A DNA stretch of 64,000 nucleotides. It comes from an uncultured Paracoccaceae bacterium (GTDB lineage: Bacteria > Pseudomonadota > Alphaproteobacteria > Rhodobacterales > Rhodobacteraceae). Location: assembly GCA_937895435.1 (NCBI GenBank), contig CALAXT010000032.1:19809-83808 (forward strand), read 5' to 3'. The notes under the pieces are model-generated. The model had not been told where the DNA came from, searched no databases, and saw only the letters and a list, made by a program, of their open reading frames with translations. Of the stretch, positions 46,322 to 55,396 are shown in pieces. The translations under genes and the position numbers were made by a program. Positions within the stretch are counted from its first letter, which is position 1. Each line of letters starts with the position of its first letter.

Positions 46322-46349
46322 TTGACGTTAGAAATCACCCCCCTATGCA
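46322..46349 (+). promoter_or_regulatory. Candidate promoter of the amidinotransferase gene
   Basis: TTGACG and TATGCA are separated by 16 bases, about 65 bases before the start codon at 46413. A ribosome site AGGGAGAG lies about 15 bases before the start. Confidence 0.45.
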
Positions 46350-46412
46350 GAACGTATGAATGGGCACGCGGCTCTGGCCGCTGCGCGCCCCTAAAAAAGG
46401 GAGAGACCGCCA

Positions 46413-47546
46413 ATGACGTGGAGCGCTGACAAAACAATCGTCAACAGCTGGAACGAATGGGATCCGTTGCGCCACGTGATTGTCGGGTGCGCCGATGATT
46501 GCCATATCCCCCCGGCCGAGCCTGCGCTGGATGCGAAAGTTCCAGAAGACAGCGATATGCGTGGGCAATGGGGCCGGCGGCCGCAGGAAACAATTGACCG
46601 CGCCAATGAGCTTTTGGACAATTTCGCCAATATGCTGCGCGGGCGCGGTGTGCGGGTGGACCGGCCGACGCCTGTTGATTTTTCCAAACCTGTCACGACC
46701 CCCGATTTTCACACCGACAGCCAGTTTGGCTGCATGCCGCCGCGGGATGTGTTGCTGACAGTGGGATCTGAAATTCTGGAAGCTACGATGTCGTATCGCT
46801 GCCGCTGGTTTGAATACCTGTGTTATCGGCCCTTGATGCAGCAATATTGGGAAGAAGATCGGAATTTTCGTCATGAGGCCGCGCCAAAGCCGCGTTTGAC
46901 CAACGAAGATTATCACCCCGATTACCTTTCCGACAAGATCGGTGTGGAAAAGCGGCTGAAATGGGCGGCCGAGAAATTTTTTGTCACCACCGAAGAAGAG
47001 CCGCTGTTTGACGCCGCTGATGTGCTGCGATTTGGTCGCGATTTGGTTGTGCAGCATGGCTTTACCACGAACCTTAAGGGCATCGAATGGTTGCGTCGTC
47101 ATTTCCCCGATCACCGTGTTCACGCCGTAAACTTTCCCGGTGATCCCTATCCGATACATATCGATGCTACCTTTACCCCGTTGCGTCCGGGGCTGATCTT
47201 GAACAATCCGCAGCGCCGACTGCCCGAAGAACAGCGCAAGATGTTTCACGATAATGGTTGGGAAATTGTTGATTCGGCCCAACCCGCCCACAATGCGCCG
47301 CCGCCGCTGTGTTATTCATCAACATGGCTCAGCATGAACGTGCTGGTGCTTGACCCCAAAACCGTTTGTGTTGAGAAATCAGAAGTCTATCAGGCCGAAC
47401 AGATGGACAAGCTGGGCATGAACGTTGTCGAGGTCGAGCTGCGCGACGCCTATGCCTTTGGCGGTGGTCTGCATTGCTGCACCGCCGACGTTTACCGCGA
47501 AGGAAACTGCGAAGATTACTTTCCCAAGCAATACCGCAGCGTCTAA
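46413..47546 (+). CDS. L-arginine:glycine amidinotransferase-like enzyme
   Basis: A 377-residue guanidino-group-transferring enzyme with strong resemblance to mitochondrial GATM/AGAT. The catalytic triad is in place: Asp203 in 'FDAADVLRFGRDLV' (human Asp254), His249 in 'YPIHIDATFTPLRPG' (human His303) and Cys355 in 'GGGLHCCTADV' (human Cys407). The shared block 'WLSMNVLVLDPK' is also seen. It would move the amidino group of arginine to an amine (glycine, giving guanidinoacetate and ornithine, is the textbook case), but other acceptors are known in related enzymes such as StrB and CyrA. It is a single gene between comEC and the convergent lexA, with its own promoter candidate. Confidence 0.88.
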   Translation: MTWSADKTIVNSWNEWDPLRHVIVGCADDCHIPPAEPALDAKVPEDSDMRGQWGRRPQETIDRANELLDNFANMLRGRGVRVDRPTPVDFSKPVTTPDFHTDSQFGCMPPRDVLLTVGSEILEATMSYRCRWFEYLCYRPLMQQYWEEDRNFRHEAAPKPRLTNEDYHPDYLSDKIGVEKRLKWAAEKFFVTTEEEPLFDAADVLRFGRDLVVQHGFTTNLKGIEWLRRHFPDHRVHAVNFPGDPYPIHIDATFTPLRPGLILNNPQRRLPEEQRKMFHDNGWEIVDSAQPAHNAPPPLCYSSTWLSMNVLVLDPKTVCVEKSEVYQAEQMDKLGMNVVEVELRDAYAFGGGLHCCTADVYREGNCEDYFPKQYRSV

Positions 47547-47566
47547 AAAATGACTTTGGCAAGAAG

Positions 47567-47588
47567 GGCTGGCGTGTCAGCGCCAGCC
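47567..47588. terminator. Bidirectional hairpin between the amidinotransferase gene and lexA
   Basis: A perfect eight-bp stem (GGCTGGCG / CGCCAGCC) with a six-base loop sits in the 78-base convergent gap. Neither side has a clean T run next to the stem, so termination strength is uncertain. Confidence 0.4.
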
Positions 47589-47624
47589 GCACGCATTTAA
47601 AAAACCATGCGACATGATCTGGGC

Positions 47625-48311
47625 CTAGTAGCTGCGGATCAGGCCAACCAAACGGCCCTGAACTTTAACCTGATCATCGCGCAGCACCCGCGTTTCATAG
47701 GCTGGGTTTGCCGCTTCAAGTGCAATCATACCATTGCGGCGACGAAAGCGTTTCAGCGTGGCTTCTTGGTCTTCGACCAAAGCCACGACGATATCGCCAT
47801 TCTCGGCGGTGATTTGTTCACGGATCACGACGATATCACCATCATTAATCCCCAATTCAATCATCGAATCACCCTTGACCTCAAGCGCGTAGTGCTGGCC
47901 GTTGACGCTGAGCATGGATCCGGGCACGCTGACGTGGTGTGACAGGGTGCTGATCGCCTCAATCGGGGTGCCTGCGGCAATACGGCCCATCACGGCCACC
48001 TCAATCGCGCCCCCGGTGTCAACCGGGCGGGCGGTGCGGGGCTGTTCGGGTTTGCCACCTGCAATGACGCGGGGTTTGAATTCAGCGCGTTCCATTGCCT
48101 CGGGCAGTTTACAAATTTCCATGGCACGGGCGCGGTGCGGCAAGCGGCGCAGATACCCACGCTCTTCAAGCCCGCTGACCAGCCGATGTACCCCTGATTT
48201 TGATTTCAGATCCAACGCATCGCGCATTTCATCAAACGATGGGCCGATCCCCTCTTTCGCCATATATTCGCGGATAAAATCAAGCAGTGCCAGTTGTTTA
48301 CGCGTCAGCAT
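47625..48311 (-). CDS. lexA: SOS repressor LexA
   Basis: A 228-residue repressor/self-cleaving protease. The N-terminal winged helix (about 1-65) begins '[17 protein letters not shown]' and contains '[16 protein letters not shown]'. The Ala113-Gly114 cleavage site is in 'IAAGTP', and the catalytic Ser149 ('VKGDSM') and Lys187 ('ATLKRFRR') are present. Damage-activated RecA triggers cleavage. Start ATG 48311 fits the conserved N-terminus. An alphaproteobacterial SOS box lies in its own leader, 53 bases upstream, so it is autoregulated. moeA ends 89 bases before its start codon. Confidence 0.97.
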   Translation of the reverse strand: MLTRKQLALLDFIREYMAKEGIGPSFDEMRDALDLKSKSGVHRLVSGLEERGYLRRLPHRARAMEICKLPEAMERAEFKPRVIAGGKPEQPRTARPVDTGGAIEVAVMGRIAAGTPIEAISTLSHHVSVPGSMLSVNGQHYALEVKGDSMIELGINDGDIVVIREQITAENGDIVVALVEDQEATLKRFRRRNGMIALEAANPAYETRVLRDDQVKVQGRLVGLIRSY

Positions 48312-48363
48312 GGGCCCATCTTTCCGTGTGGGGCATATCAAAATGCCAAGGGATATGGGCGAT

Positions 48364-48378
48364 GTTCTAGTCTTGTTC
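48364..48378 (-). promoter_or_regulatory. LexA (SOS) box upstream of lexA
   Basis: GTTC-TAGTCTT-GTTC fits the direct-repeat GTTC-N7-GTTC operator of alphaproteobacterial LexA exactly. It lies between moeA and lexA, 53 bases before the lexA start. Confidence 0.88.
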
Positions 48379-48399
48379 CGCTATTTTGTCAACGCTGGT

Positions 48400-49590
48400 T
48401 CACAGCGAAAGATAGCGCACCTCGGCGCCTTTGGGTTGCGCCGCATCGTGGGGGGGGCGCAGCATCAGGGCGTTGGCGCGTGATAAAAGCCCGAGCAGTG
48501 CAGAATCTTGCTGCGCGAAGGGTTGGATATTGGGCAGCCCTGCGCTGTCATCGTCGCTCACAAGGGCGCGCATGTAGTGGGCGCGTGGCCCGTTGGCGCC
48601 GACGGGTTCGGCCAAAACGGCTCGGCGCAGCCGAGGAGCGGGATCTGGCAGCCCCAGCATGGCGCGCACCGCGGGCAACACAAAAAGATGCCCGCAAACG
48701 ATTGCAGAAACTGGATTTCCGGGCAGCCCCAGCATGGCTGCGCGCCCCATGCGGCCCGCCATCAAGGGCTTTCCGGGGCGCATTGCGACTTTGTAAAATG
48801 CGCGCTGCAATCCCAATTCGGTTGCGACGTCGGCAACCAAATCATGATCGCCCACCGAGGCCCCGCCAATGGTGACAATCAGATCTGCGTCTTGGGCCAT
48901 GCCAAACACGGCTGCCAGACCCGCGCGGGTGTCTGGGGCGATCGGCAGCATGCGGGCCTCTGCCCCTTCGGCGCGCAAAAGTGCGGCCAAGGCAAAGGTG
49001 TTTGAGGCCACAATTTGATCTGGCCGTGGCGCCTCGCCTGGCATCACCAGCTCATCACCGGTGGCAATCAGCGCAACAACGGGGCGGCGCGTCACGCGCA
49101 GCTCAGCAATGTTCATCGCAGCCATCAGGGCCACGTCATGCGGATGGATCAGGCGCGGGGCGTCAAACTGATCACCAGCACGAAAGTCGGCACCTTTGGC
49201 GCGGATGTTGCGGCTGCCGTCATGGTTGCCGGTCAGGGTCACCAAATCGCCATCGCGCGTCATGTCTTCTTGCAACAAAACGCATTCGGCCCCCATCGGC
49301 ACAGGCGCTCCGGTGAAAATTCGCACCGCTTGGCCGGGTTGCAGTTGGCCCGCAAAGCCGTGACCGGCCGCAGATTCGCCCACCACACGAAACGTAGCAC
49401 CCGGCAATGCCTCGGCGGATTGCACCGCATAGCCATCCATGGCCGAGGCATCAAAGGGCGGCTGATCCCTTCGGGCGATCGCAGGTTCAGCCAGAACGCG
49501 GTGGGCGGCTTGGGCCAAAGGCACGGTTTCCGCGTCAAGCCGCGGCATGAGCGCCAAAATATGCGCCAGCGCCTCGGCGACGGAAATCAT
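48400..49590 (-). CDS. moeA: Molybdopterin molybdotransferase
   Basis: Inserts molybdate into adenylylated molybdopterin. The 396-residue protein has the MoeA domains: '[13 protein letters not shown]', '[19 protein letters not shown]', 'IATGDELV' and the MogA-like '[15 protein letters not shown]' and '[11 protein letters not shown]'. It overlaps the end of moaC by four bases. moaA, moaB/mogA, moaD and moaE are not in the window. Upstream genes moaC and trpC form a three-gene unit with it. Confidence 0.95.
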   Translation of the reverse strand: MISVAEALAHILALMPRLDAETVPLAQAAHRVLAEPAIARRDQPPFDASAMDGYAVQSAEALPGATFRVVGESAAGHGFAGQLQPGQAVRIFTGAPVPMGAECVLLQEDMTRDGDLVTLTGNHDGSRNIRAKGADFRAGDQFDAPRLIHPHDVALMAAMNIAELRVTRRPVVALIATGDELVMPGEAPRPDQIVASNTFALAALLRAEGAEARMLPIAPDTRAGLAAVFGMAQDADLIVTIGGASVGDHDLVADVATELGLQRAFYKVAMRPGKPLMAGRMGRAAMLGLPGNPVSAIVCGHLFVLPAVRAMLGLPDPAPRLRRAVLAEPVGANGPRAHYMRALVSDDDSAGLPNIQPFAQQDSALLGLLSRANALMLRPPHDAAQPKGAEVRYLSL

Positions 49591-50069
49591 CCCTGCGCCT
49601 CATAGCGGCCAGATTTGCCGCCCTCTTTCAGATCGACCTGGATATCGGTGATCCGCATTGATTTTTCGGCGGCTTTTAACATGTCATAGACAGTCAGTGC
49701 CGCGACGCTAACAGCGGTCAGCGCTTCCATTTCGACCCCGGTTTGCCCGGTTGTTTTGACCGTGGCGTGAATACGCACGCCGGGCAGGCTGGCATCTGCC
49801 GTCAGATCAAGGGCAACCCGTGTGATGGGCAGCGGATGACAGAGGGGGATCAGATCTGAGGTGCGCTTGGCCGCCATAATACCGGCAATGCGCGCAACAC
49901 CCAGCACATCGCCCTTGGCCGCACGACCTTCGGTTACGAGCGCCAGCGTTTGCGGTGCCATGATCACAGATCCACTGGCCACAGCGATGCGTGATGTCAC
50001 AGCCTTCTCTGACACATCGACCATGTGCGCGTGTCCGGCGTCGTCAAAATGGGTCAGAGGCGATGTCAT
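49587..50069 (-). CDS. moaC: Cyclic pyranopterin monophosphate synthase accessory protein
   Basis: With MoaA converts GTP to cyclic pyranopterin monophosphate, the first molybdenum cofactor intermediate. The 160-residue protein has '[18 protein letters not shown]' at the N-terminus, '[21 protein letters not shown]' (as overlapping motifs) and '[22 protein letters not shown]', with the conserved Lys/His of the active site. The start lies 11 bases after the end of trpC. Confidence 0.96.
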   Translation of the reverse strand: MTSPLTHFDDAGHAHMVDVSEKAVTSRIAVASGSVIMAPQTLALVTEGRAAKGDVLGVARIAGIMAAKRTSDLIPLCHPLPITRVALDLTADASLPGVRIHATVKTTGQTGVEMEALTAVSVAALTVYDMLKAAEKSMRITDIQVDLKEGGKSGRYEAQG

Positions 50070-50080
50070 TGCGGATTCCT

Positions 50081-50872
50081 TTAAGGGCGGGCCAACAGTG
50101 CGCGGGTGGCGGCGGCAACATCGGTTTGGCGCATCAGGCTTTCGCCAACCAAAAACGACCGCGCGCCATAGCTGGCCAGATCAGCCAGATCAGCAGGGGT
50201 ATAGATGCCGCTTTCTGACACCAGCAGACGGTCACTGGGCACCATGGCCGCCAGTGTCCGGGTTGTATCAAGCGTCACGTCAAAGCTGTGCAGATTGCGG
50301 TTATTGATCCCAATCAGGCTGGATTTCAGCGCCAATGCGCGCGTTAGCTCAGCTGCGTCATGCACCTCAATCAGGGCATCCATTCCCAATTCAAAGGCCG
50401 TGGCCTCTAATTCCGCGGCTTGGGTGTCGGAAACGGATGCCATGATGATCAAAATGCAATCAGCATGCAGTCCGCGCGCCTCAATCACTTGCCAAGGATC
50501 ATAAAGAAAGTCCTTGCGCAGGCAGGGCAGGGCACAGGCAGCGCTGGCGGCCAGCAAAAAGCTGTCATCGCCCTGAAATGAGGGCCCATCGGTCAAAACT
50601 GACAGACAGGTGGCCCCACCTTGGGCGTAGGCTTGCGCAAGGGCGGGGGGATCAAAGTCAGGCCGGATCAGCCCACGTGAGGGGCTGGCCTTTTTGATTT
50701 CTGCAATCAACCCATAGCCGGTTTGGCTGGCCGCGTGCAGGGCTGTGGCAAAGCCGCGGGGGGCAGGGGCCGCGGCTGCGGCAGCTTGCACATCGGCCAG
50801 TGGGGTGGCGGCTTTGCGCGCCGCCACTTCGGCCAGTTTATAGGTTTTGATCTTTTCGAGTATCGTGCTCAT
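50081..50872 (-). CDS. trpC: Indole-3-glycerol phosphate synthase
   Basis: A TIM-barrel enzyme of tryptophan synthesis, 263 residues. Signature segments are '[17 protein letters not shown]', '[14 protein letters not shown]', '[14 protein letters not shown]', '[16 protein letters not shown]' and '[14 protein letters not shown]', including the two catalytic lysines and glutamates of the family. It is monofunctional, without a fused TrpF. trpD and trpG, its usual upstream partners, are absent here; suhB sits upstream. Confidence 0.96.
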   Translation of the reverse strand: MSTILEKIKTYKLAEVAARKAATPLADVQAAAAAAPAPRGFATALHAASQTGYGLIAEIKKASPSRGLIRPDFDPPALAQAYAQGGATCLSVLTDGPSFQGDDSFLLAASAACALPCLRKDFLYDPWQVIEARGLHADCILIIMASVSDTQAAELEATAFELGMDALIEVHDAAELTRALALKSSLIGINNRNLHSFDVTLDTTRTLAAMVPSDRLLVSESGIYTPADLADLASYGARSFLVGESLMRQTDVAAATRALLARP

Positions 50873-50915
50873 AGCCCAGACCTAGCGCGGGCGGCGCGCA
50901 AAGAAAAGCGCCGGC

Positions 50916-51704
50916 TTAAACGTTGCGGATAATACGGGCAAAGCCGTCAAAAACTTCGCCATTGGCGGCGATGATCTCGCCGGATGCCAGTTCATCCTCG
51001 CCTGGTGTCAGCGGTTCGATGAAACCGCCCGCCTCGCGCACAAGAAGGATACCGGCAGCAATGTCCCATGCACTCAGTCCGCGTTCCCAATAGCCCTCAT
51101 AGCGGCCGGCCGCGACATAGGCCAGATTGAGTGCGGCCGAACCCCAGCTGCGCACGCCGGCGCAGGCAGGCAGCAACCGCGCCTGATCGCCCAGCATCGC
51201 GGGCAATTCGCGCCGCCCACCAAAGGGTATGCCGGTGGCAAAAATGGCCTCCATCATACTTCGCCGGCCTGAGACACGAATGCGCTGCTCGTTCATCCAT
51301 GCGCCTGCGCCCTTTTCGGCCACAAACATTTCATCTTTTGCCGGGTCAAAGACCACCGCTGCAATAATTTCACGCTTGTGTTCCAGCGCAATAGACACCG
51401 CCCAATGCGGGTGGCCGTGCAGGAAATTGGTGGTGCCATCCAGCGGATCGACGATCCAGCGGCGGGTCGGGTCTTCGCCGGCCACGGCGGCAGATTCTTC
51501 GCCAACCCAGCCATAGCTTGGGCGGGCGGTCATCAGTTCTTCGTGGATGATCTTTTCGGCGGCGATATCGGCCCGGCTGACAAAATCACCCGCACCTTTC
51601 ATCGAAACCTGGAGGTTCTCAACCTCGCGGAAGTCCTTGACCAGACTGCGGCCAGCTTTGCGCGCGGCTTTGATCATGACGTTTAGATTGGCGCTGCCCT
51701 GCAT
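50916..51704 (-). CDS. suhB: Inositol monophosphatase-family protein (SuhB-like)
   Basis: A Mg2+-dependent phosphatase of 262 residues. The metal ligands are seen in 'VGEES' (about 67-71), 'WIVDPLDGTTNFLHG' (Asp86, Asp89) and 'AWDIAAG'. Alphaproteobacterial SuhB is a housekeeping protein that may also take part in rRNA transcription complexes, as E. coli SuhB does; this function is not visible in the sequence. It follows metR on the same strand; the leader contains two mutually exclusive G/C-rich pairings. Confidence 0.93.
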   Translation of the reverse strand: MQGSANLNVMIKAARKAGRSLVKDFREVENLQVSMKGAGDFVSRADIAAEKIIHEELMTARPSYGWVGEESAAVAGEDPTRRWIVDPLDGTTNFLHGHPHWAVSIALEHKREIIAAVVFDPAKDEMFVAEKGAGAWMNEQRIRVSGRRSMMEAIFATGIPFGGRRELPAMLGDQARLLPACAGVRSWGSAALNLAYVAAGRYEGYWERGLSAWDIAAGILLVREAGGFIEPLTPGEDELASGEIIAANGEVFDGFARIIRNV

Positions 51705-51724
51705 CGGATACTCCTGTCGCTTGT

Positions 51725-51763
51725 GCCCCCTTTACGCGGGGGTTGGGCTGATGCCAAGGGGGC
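51725..51763 (-). other. Alternative hairpins in the suhB leader
   Basis: In the metR-suhB gap, GCCCCCTT (51725-51732) can pair with AAGGGGGC (51756-51763), or its CCCCC can pair with the closer GGGGG (51738-51742) around a seven-base loop. The two structures exclude each other. No T run follows either, so a terminator is unlikely. Confidence 0.35.
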
Positions 51764-51770
51764 GGGGTGG

Positions 51771-52679
51771 TTATCCGCGTTGCAGCTTGACCGGTTCGGT
51801 GCGTGCCAGGCGCAGAAAATGCGCCATAAAGGGCCGTGCGGCATCTTCGCTGCGCACAGCGCCATAAAGCCTGCGGGTGCGGCCTTGGGCGGTCAGCGGC
51901 CGGGTGACGTAATCAGAATGATAGCGTACCTCGCGCAGCACCCAATCTGGCAGAACGGACACGCCGCGGTTTGAGGCCACCAACAATAAGATCACCGCGG
52001 TCAGTTCCACTTGGCGCAGGGCGCGTGGCTCAACCTTGGCTGGGCTGAGCAATTCAGTGAAAATATCCAACCGCGCCCGATCAACGGGATAGGTGATCAG
52101 GGTTTGGTCACGGAAATCTTCTGCCTCAACAAAGGGTTTTTGCGCCAGTGGGTTCTGGGATGAGGCCACAAACATTGGGGCATAATCAAAAAGTGGCTGG
52201 AACATGATGCCTGGGCGATCTTCGGGGTCAGAGGAAATCACCAGATCAACGGCCTCGCGGGTGAGCGCAGGCAGTGCATCGAAGGCCAGACCCGGGCGGA
52301 TATCAACATCTACCTCGGGCCATGCGTGGCGAAATTGTTCCAGCACGGGAAACAGCCAATCAAAACAAGCGTGGCATTCAATGGCGATATGCAGTCGCCC
52401 CGATTTTCCTGAAATCAAACCTTTGAAATCCTGCTCTAACGCCTCAACCTCGGGCAAAACACGTTCGGCCAGACGCAGCAGCTTTTGCCCTGCGGCAGAC
52501 AGTTTCAGTGGTTTTGAGCGCCGCACAAAGAGCGGCACACCCAACTGATCTTCTAAACCTTTGACCTGATGGGACAGCGCGGATTGGGTAATGTTCAAGA
52601 CCTCTGCTGCGCGCCCCAGCCCACCGGTTTGCTGGATTGCATGGATGGTGCGCAGGTGGCGAAACTCAAGATTAATCAT
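51771..52679 (-). CDS. metR: LysR-family regulator MetR
   Basis: A 302-residue LysR protein. The helix-turn-helix contains 'GGLGRAAEVLNITQSALSHQVKGLEDQLG', cited here in halves ('GLGRAAEVLNITQSALSHQ', 'LEDQLGVPLFVRR'), and the effector domain includes 'AIECHACFDWLFPVLEQFR', a MetR-like feature. MetR activates methionine genes with homocysteine as co-inducer. The divergent neighbour is metF, and a TGAA-N5-TTCA site lies between them. ATG 52679 opens the conserved part; the frame stays open upstream through the promoter region and should not be extended. suhB follows on the same strand. Confidence 0.9.
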   Translation of the reverse strand: MINLEFRHLRTIHAIQQTGGLGRAAEVLNITQSALSHQVKGLEDQLGVPLFVRRSKPLKLSAAGQKLLRLAERVLPEVEALEQDFKGLISGKSGRLHIAIECHACFDWLFPVLEQFRHAWPEVDVDIRPGLAFDALPALTREAVDLVISSDPEDRPGIMFQPLFDYAPMFVASSQNPLAQKPFVEAEDFRDQTLITYPVDRARLDIFTELLSPAKVEPRALRQVELTAVILLLVASNRGVSVLPDWVLREVRYHSDYVTRPLTAQGRTRRLYGAVRSEDAARPFMAHFLRLARTEPVKLQRG

Positions 52680-52710
52680 GCTGTGATGCTCATGTTTATT
52701 TTGAATATTA

Positions 52711-52723
52711 TGAATTTGTTTCA
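52711..52723. promoter_or_regulatory. MetR-binding site in the metR-metF intergenic region
   Basis: TGAA-TTTGT-TTCA fits the MetR consensus TGAA-N5-TTCA exactly. It lies 31 bases before the metR start and 41 bases before the metF start. A further TGAA with five-base spacing (52702-52705) precedes it. Confidence 0.68.
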
Positions 52724-52764
52724 CGAATGGCAATCTGACACAAGGGCCATAGCAGGAGATCATC

Positions 52765-53652
52765 ATGACCCAATCGAAACCGACAGTCAGCTTTGAATTT
52801 TTTCCACCGAAATCCATCGCCGCCAGCTTTCAGCTTTGGGAGACTGTGCAGACCTTGGCGCCGATGGCGCCTGAATTTGTGTCGGTTACCTATGGCGCTG
52901 GGGGGGCTATACGGGCGTTGACGCGCGACGCAGTTGCAGCAATTGCCGCGCAAACGCCGCTGCGGGTTGCGGCACATCTGACCTGCGTGGCCGCCAGCCG
53001 TGCGGAAACGATGCAAATTGTTGAGAATTATGCCGCCCTTGGCGTATCAGATATTGTCGCGCTGCGTGGCGATATGCCGGGTGGGGGGGCTTTTGCGGCA
53101 ACACCTGACGGTTTTGCGGACAGCTGCGCGCTGGTGGCAGCCCTCGCCAAACGGGGTGGGTTTCGCATTCATGTCGGCGCCTATCCTGAACCGCACCCCG
53201 AAAGCCGGGGACAGGCGGCTGATATTGACCATCTCAAGGCCAAGTTTGATGCGGGGGCCACCCGTGCCATCACCCAGTTTTTCTTTGAGCCTGGTACATT
53301 TTTCCGGTTCCGTGATGCCTGTGTGCGTGCGGGGATCACCCAACCGATTGTGCCGGGGATTTTGCCGATTGAAAATTGGGCCGGTGTGCGGCGGATGGCT
53401 GTGCGCTGCGGCGCACATGTTCCCCCAGAATTTGATGCCGCTTTTGCCGCCGCTGCCCGCGATGACACCGGGCAGGGAAATGGCCGGACAGATTTGCTTG
53501 CGACTGTTCTTTGTACGGAACTTTGTGACGCTTTGCTGGCCGGTGGGGCAGAGCATCTGCATTTTTACACGATGAACCGTGCCTCTCAAACCCGCCAAGT
53601 GTGCCATGCGCTGGGGGTGACCGCCGAGGTGGATCTGCAAAAAGTGGCGTAA
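52765..53652 (+). CDS. metF: Methylenetetrahydrofolate reductase
   Basis: Reduces 5,10-methylene-THF to 5-methyl-THF with FAD and NADH for methionine synthesis. The 295-residue barrel starts 'SFEFFPPKSIAASF', has 'SVTYGAGGAIRALT', 'AHLTCVAASRAET', 'ALRGDMPGGG', 'GAYPEPHPES', 'QFFFEPGTFFRFRDAC' and 'VPGILPIENW'. The conserved Asp in 'LRGD' is present. Normal length. Divergent from metR with a probable MetR site. The next gene is 209 bases downstream on the same strand. Confidence 0.96.
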   Translation: MTQSKPTVSFEFFPPKSIAASFQLWETVQTLAPMAPEFVSVTYGAGGAIRALTRDAVAAIAAQTPLRVAAHLTCVAASRAETMQIVENYAALGVSDIVALRGDMPGGGAFAATPDGFADSCALVAALAKRGGFRIHVGAYPEPHPESRGQAADIDHLKAKFDAGATRAITQFFFEPGTFFRFRDACVRAGITQPIVPGILPIENWAGVRRMAVRCGAHVPPEFDAAFAAAARDDTGQGNGRTDLLATVLCTELCDALLAGGAEHLHFYTMNRASQTRQVCHALGVTAEVDLQKVA

Positions 53653-53818
53653 TCCGCACCACACCCCAAATTGGGTTTGCACGGGCTGTGCAAGGGGCGT
53701 TGCCGAATGTGTTTCTCGGTGGCATGGTGCATCCATGACCAATCCGGCCCTTGATGTGGCTGGCACCAGAAACATTGGCCGCCTGCGTGCCGCCTGAGCG
53801 GGGCGCAAAGGTGGCTGC

Positions 53819-53840
53819 CCGCCCGGGCAAAACCGGGCGG
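53819..53840 (+). other. Hairpin in the leader of the glutamine synthetase-like gene
   Basis: A perfect eight-bp stem (CCGCCCGG / CCGGGCGG) with the loop GCAAAA ends 21 bases before the start codon at 53862. It is followed by TCAACGCAAC, not by a T run, so it is not a classical terminator. It could hinder the ribosome or stabilise the RNA. Confidence 0.45.
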
Positions 53841-53861
53841 TCAACGCAACAGGACCAACCC

Positions 53862-55229
53862 ATGCCCGCCAATTTGACCTTTGACACCCTTAAAGCCGCC
53901 GTCGACCAAGGCGAGATTGACACCGTTCTTGCTTGTATTGTTGACATGCAGGGTCGGTTGATGGGCAAGCGCTTTCACGCCCGCCATTTTATTGATGGCG
54001 GTTATGAAGAAACGCATTGTTGCAACTATTTGCTGGCCACCGATATGGAAATGCAGACCGTGCAGGGCTATGCCGCCACGGGATGGGAAGCGGGTTATGG
54101 CGATTATGTCATGAAACCTGACCTCAGCACATTGCGCCGCACCCCTTGGCTTGAGGCGACAGCCCTTGTGATGTGTGATCTGTTGGATCATCACACCCAT
54201 GCTGAAATTCCGCATTCGCCGCGCGCCATTTTGAAACGTCAGATTGCACGGGCCGAGGCACATGGCCTGCGTCCCTTCATGGCGACTGAGCTTGAGTTTT
54301 TTATCTTTGAGCAGGGCTTTGATCAGCTTTGGGATACGAATTATCAGGGCCTGCAGACGCTGGGGCGCTTTAACGTCGACTACGCAATTTATGGCACTTC
54401 GAAAGAAGAAGCGCTGATGCGGGCTGTGCGTAATGGGCTCTATGGTGCGGGCATTCCGGTTGAAAACTCAAAAGGCGAGGCCGAGGCCGGGCAAGAGGAA
54501 ATCAATATCCGCTATTCAGATGCGCTTGATACGGCCGACATGCATGCCATCACCAAAAATGGCATCAAGGAAATGGCCCATGCGCAGGGGCGGGCCGTGA
54601 CTTTCATGGCGAAATATCACCATGACAGGGCTGGATCCTCAAGCCACGTTCACCAATCGCTTTGGACACTGGATGGCAAACCCGCCTTTTACGACCCTGA
54701 GGCCGAGCACGGCATGTCACAGATGATGCGCCATTACATGGCTGGGCTTTTGGCGCATGCGGCCGACATGACTTATTTTCTGGCGCCCTATGTCAACAGC
54801 TATAAGCGGTTTGTTGTCGGGATGTTCGCGCCGACCAAATCGGTGTGGAGCTTGGACAACCGCACTGCTGGTTTTCGGGTGTGCGGTGAGCACAGCAAAG
54901 CCGTGCGGGTGGAATGCCGGATTGGCGGTGCTGACCTGAACCCTTATCTGGCGATGGCGGCGCTTTTGGCGGCAGGGTTGGATGGCATCGAAAAGAAACT
55001 GGAGCTTGAGCCGGTTTTTTCTGGTGACCTTTACCAAGCAAAAGGGGCGCGTGAGATCCCGAAAACCCTGCGTGACGCTGCAGATTTGTTGCAAAATTCG
55101 GTGTTTTTGCGCGGTGCGCTGGGCGATGATGTCGTGGCGCACTATCACCGCGCGGCCCAGTGGGAATTGGAAGAACAGTGCCGTGTTGTGACCGATTGGG
55201 AATTGCGCCGTGGGTTAGAGCGGGCCTGA
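53862..55229 (+). CDS. Glutamine synthetase-family gamma-glutamyl-amine ligase
   Basis: A 455-residue GS-fold protein. The catalytic core shows 'FMATELEFFIFEQGFDQ', 'GEAEAGQEEINIRY', 'HHDRAGSSSHVHQSLW' and 'MFAPTKSVWSLDNRTAGFRV', with the ATP/metal glutamates in place. It lacks the tyrosine-adenylylation region of GlnA and resembles PuuA/IpuC-type ligases, which join glutamate to an amine (polyamine, isopropylamine, ethanolamine). ALDH and Fe-alcohol dehydrogenase genes follow and an FAD dehydrogenase is close by, which suits oxidation of a gamma-glutamylated amino alcohol or amine. The substrate is not determinable. ATG 53862 gives the family N-terminus; the frame extends upstream across the leader hairpin. 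Confidence 0.82.
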   Translation: MPANLTFDTLKAAVDQGEIDTVLACIVDMQGRLMGKRFHARHFIDGGYEETHCCNYLLATDMEMQTVQGYAATGWEAGYGDYVMKPDLSTLRRTPWLEATALVMCDLLDHHTHAEIPHSPRAILKRQIARAEAHGLRPFMATELEFFIFEQGFDQLWDTNYQGLQTLGRFNVDYAIYGTSKEEALMRAVRNGLYGAGIPVENSKGEAEAGQEEINIRYSDALDTADMHAITKNGIKEMAHAQGRAVTFMAKYHHDRAGSSSHVHQSLWTLDGKPAFYDPEAEHGMSQMMRHYMAGLLAHAADMTYFLAPYVNSYKRFVVGMFAPTKSVWSLDNRTAGFRVCGEHSKAVRVECRIGGADLNPYLAMAALLAAGLDGIEKKLELEPVFSGDLYQAKGAREIPKTLRDAADLLQNSVFLRGALGDDVVAHYHRAAQWELEEQCRVVTDWELRRGLERA

Positions 55230-55396
55230 TCGCGCGCTATCTATTCGCTCCAATTATGCCCGGCCCGCTCTGCCCCCCTTGCCTTTTTTGGTTTCGCGCG
55301 TCACGCAAGGCGTGCGGGCCGATCCTAGGGGTTGGCCGAACCGGAATTTGATCCCAGTATCGCCGCAGGCCCCGGATGGGCCGCAATGAGGATGAC

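Noticed and set aside
46335..47291. Minus-strand open frame of 318 codons opposite the amidinotransferase
   Set aside because: The plus-strand product has a full catalytic triad and family motifs; the minus-strand one resembles nothing.
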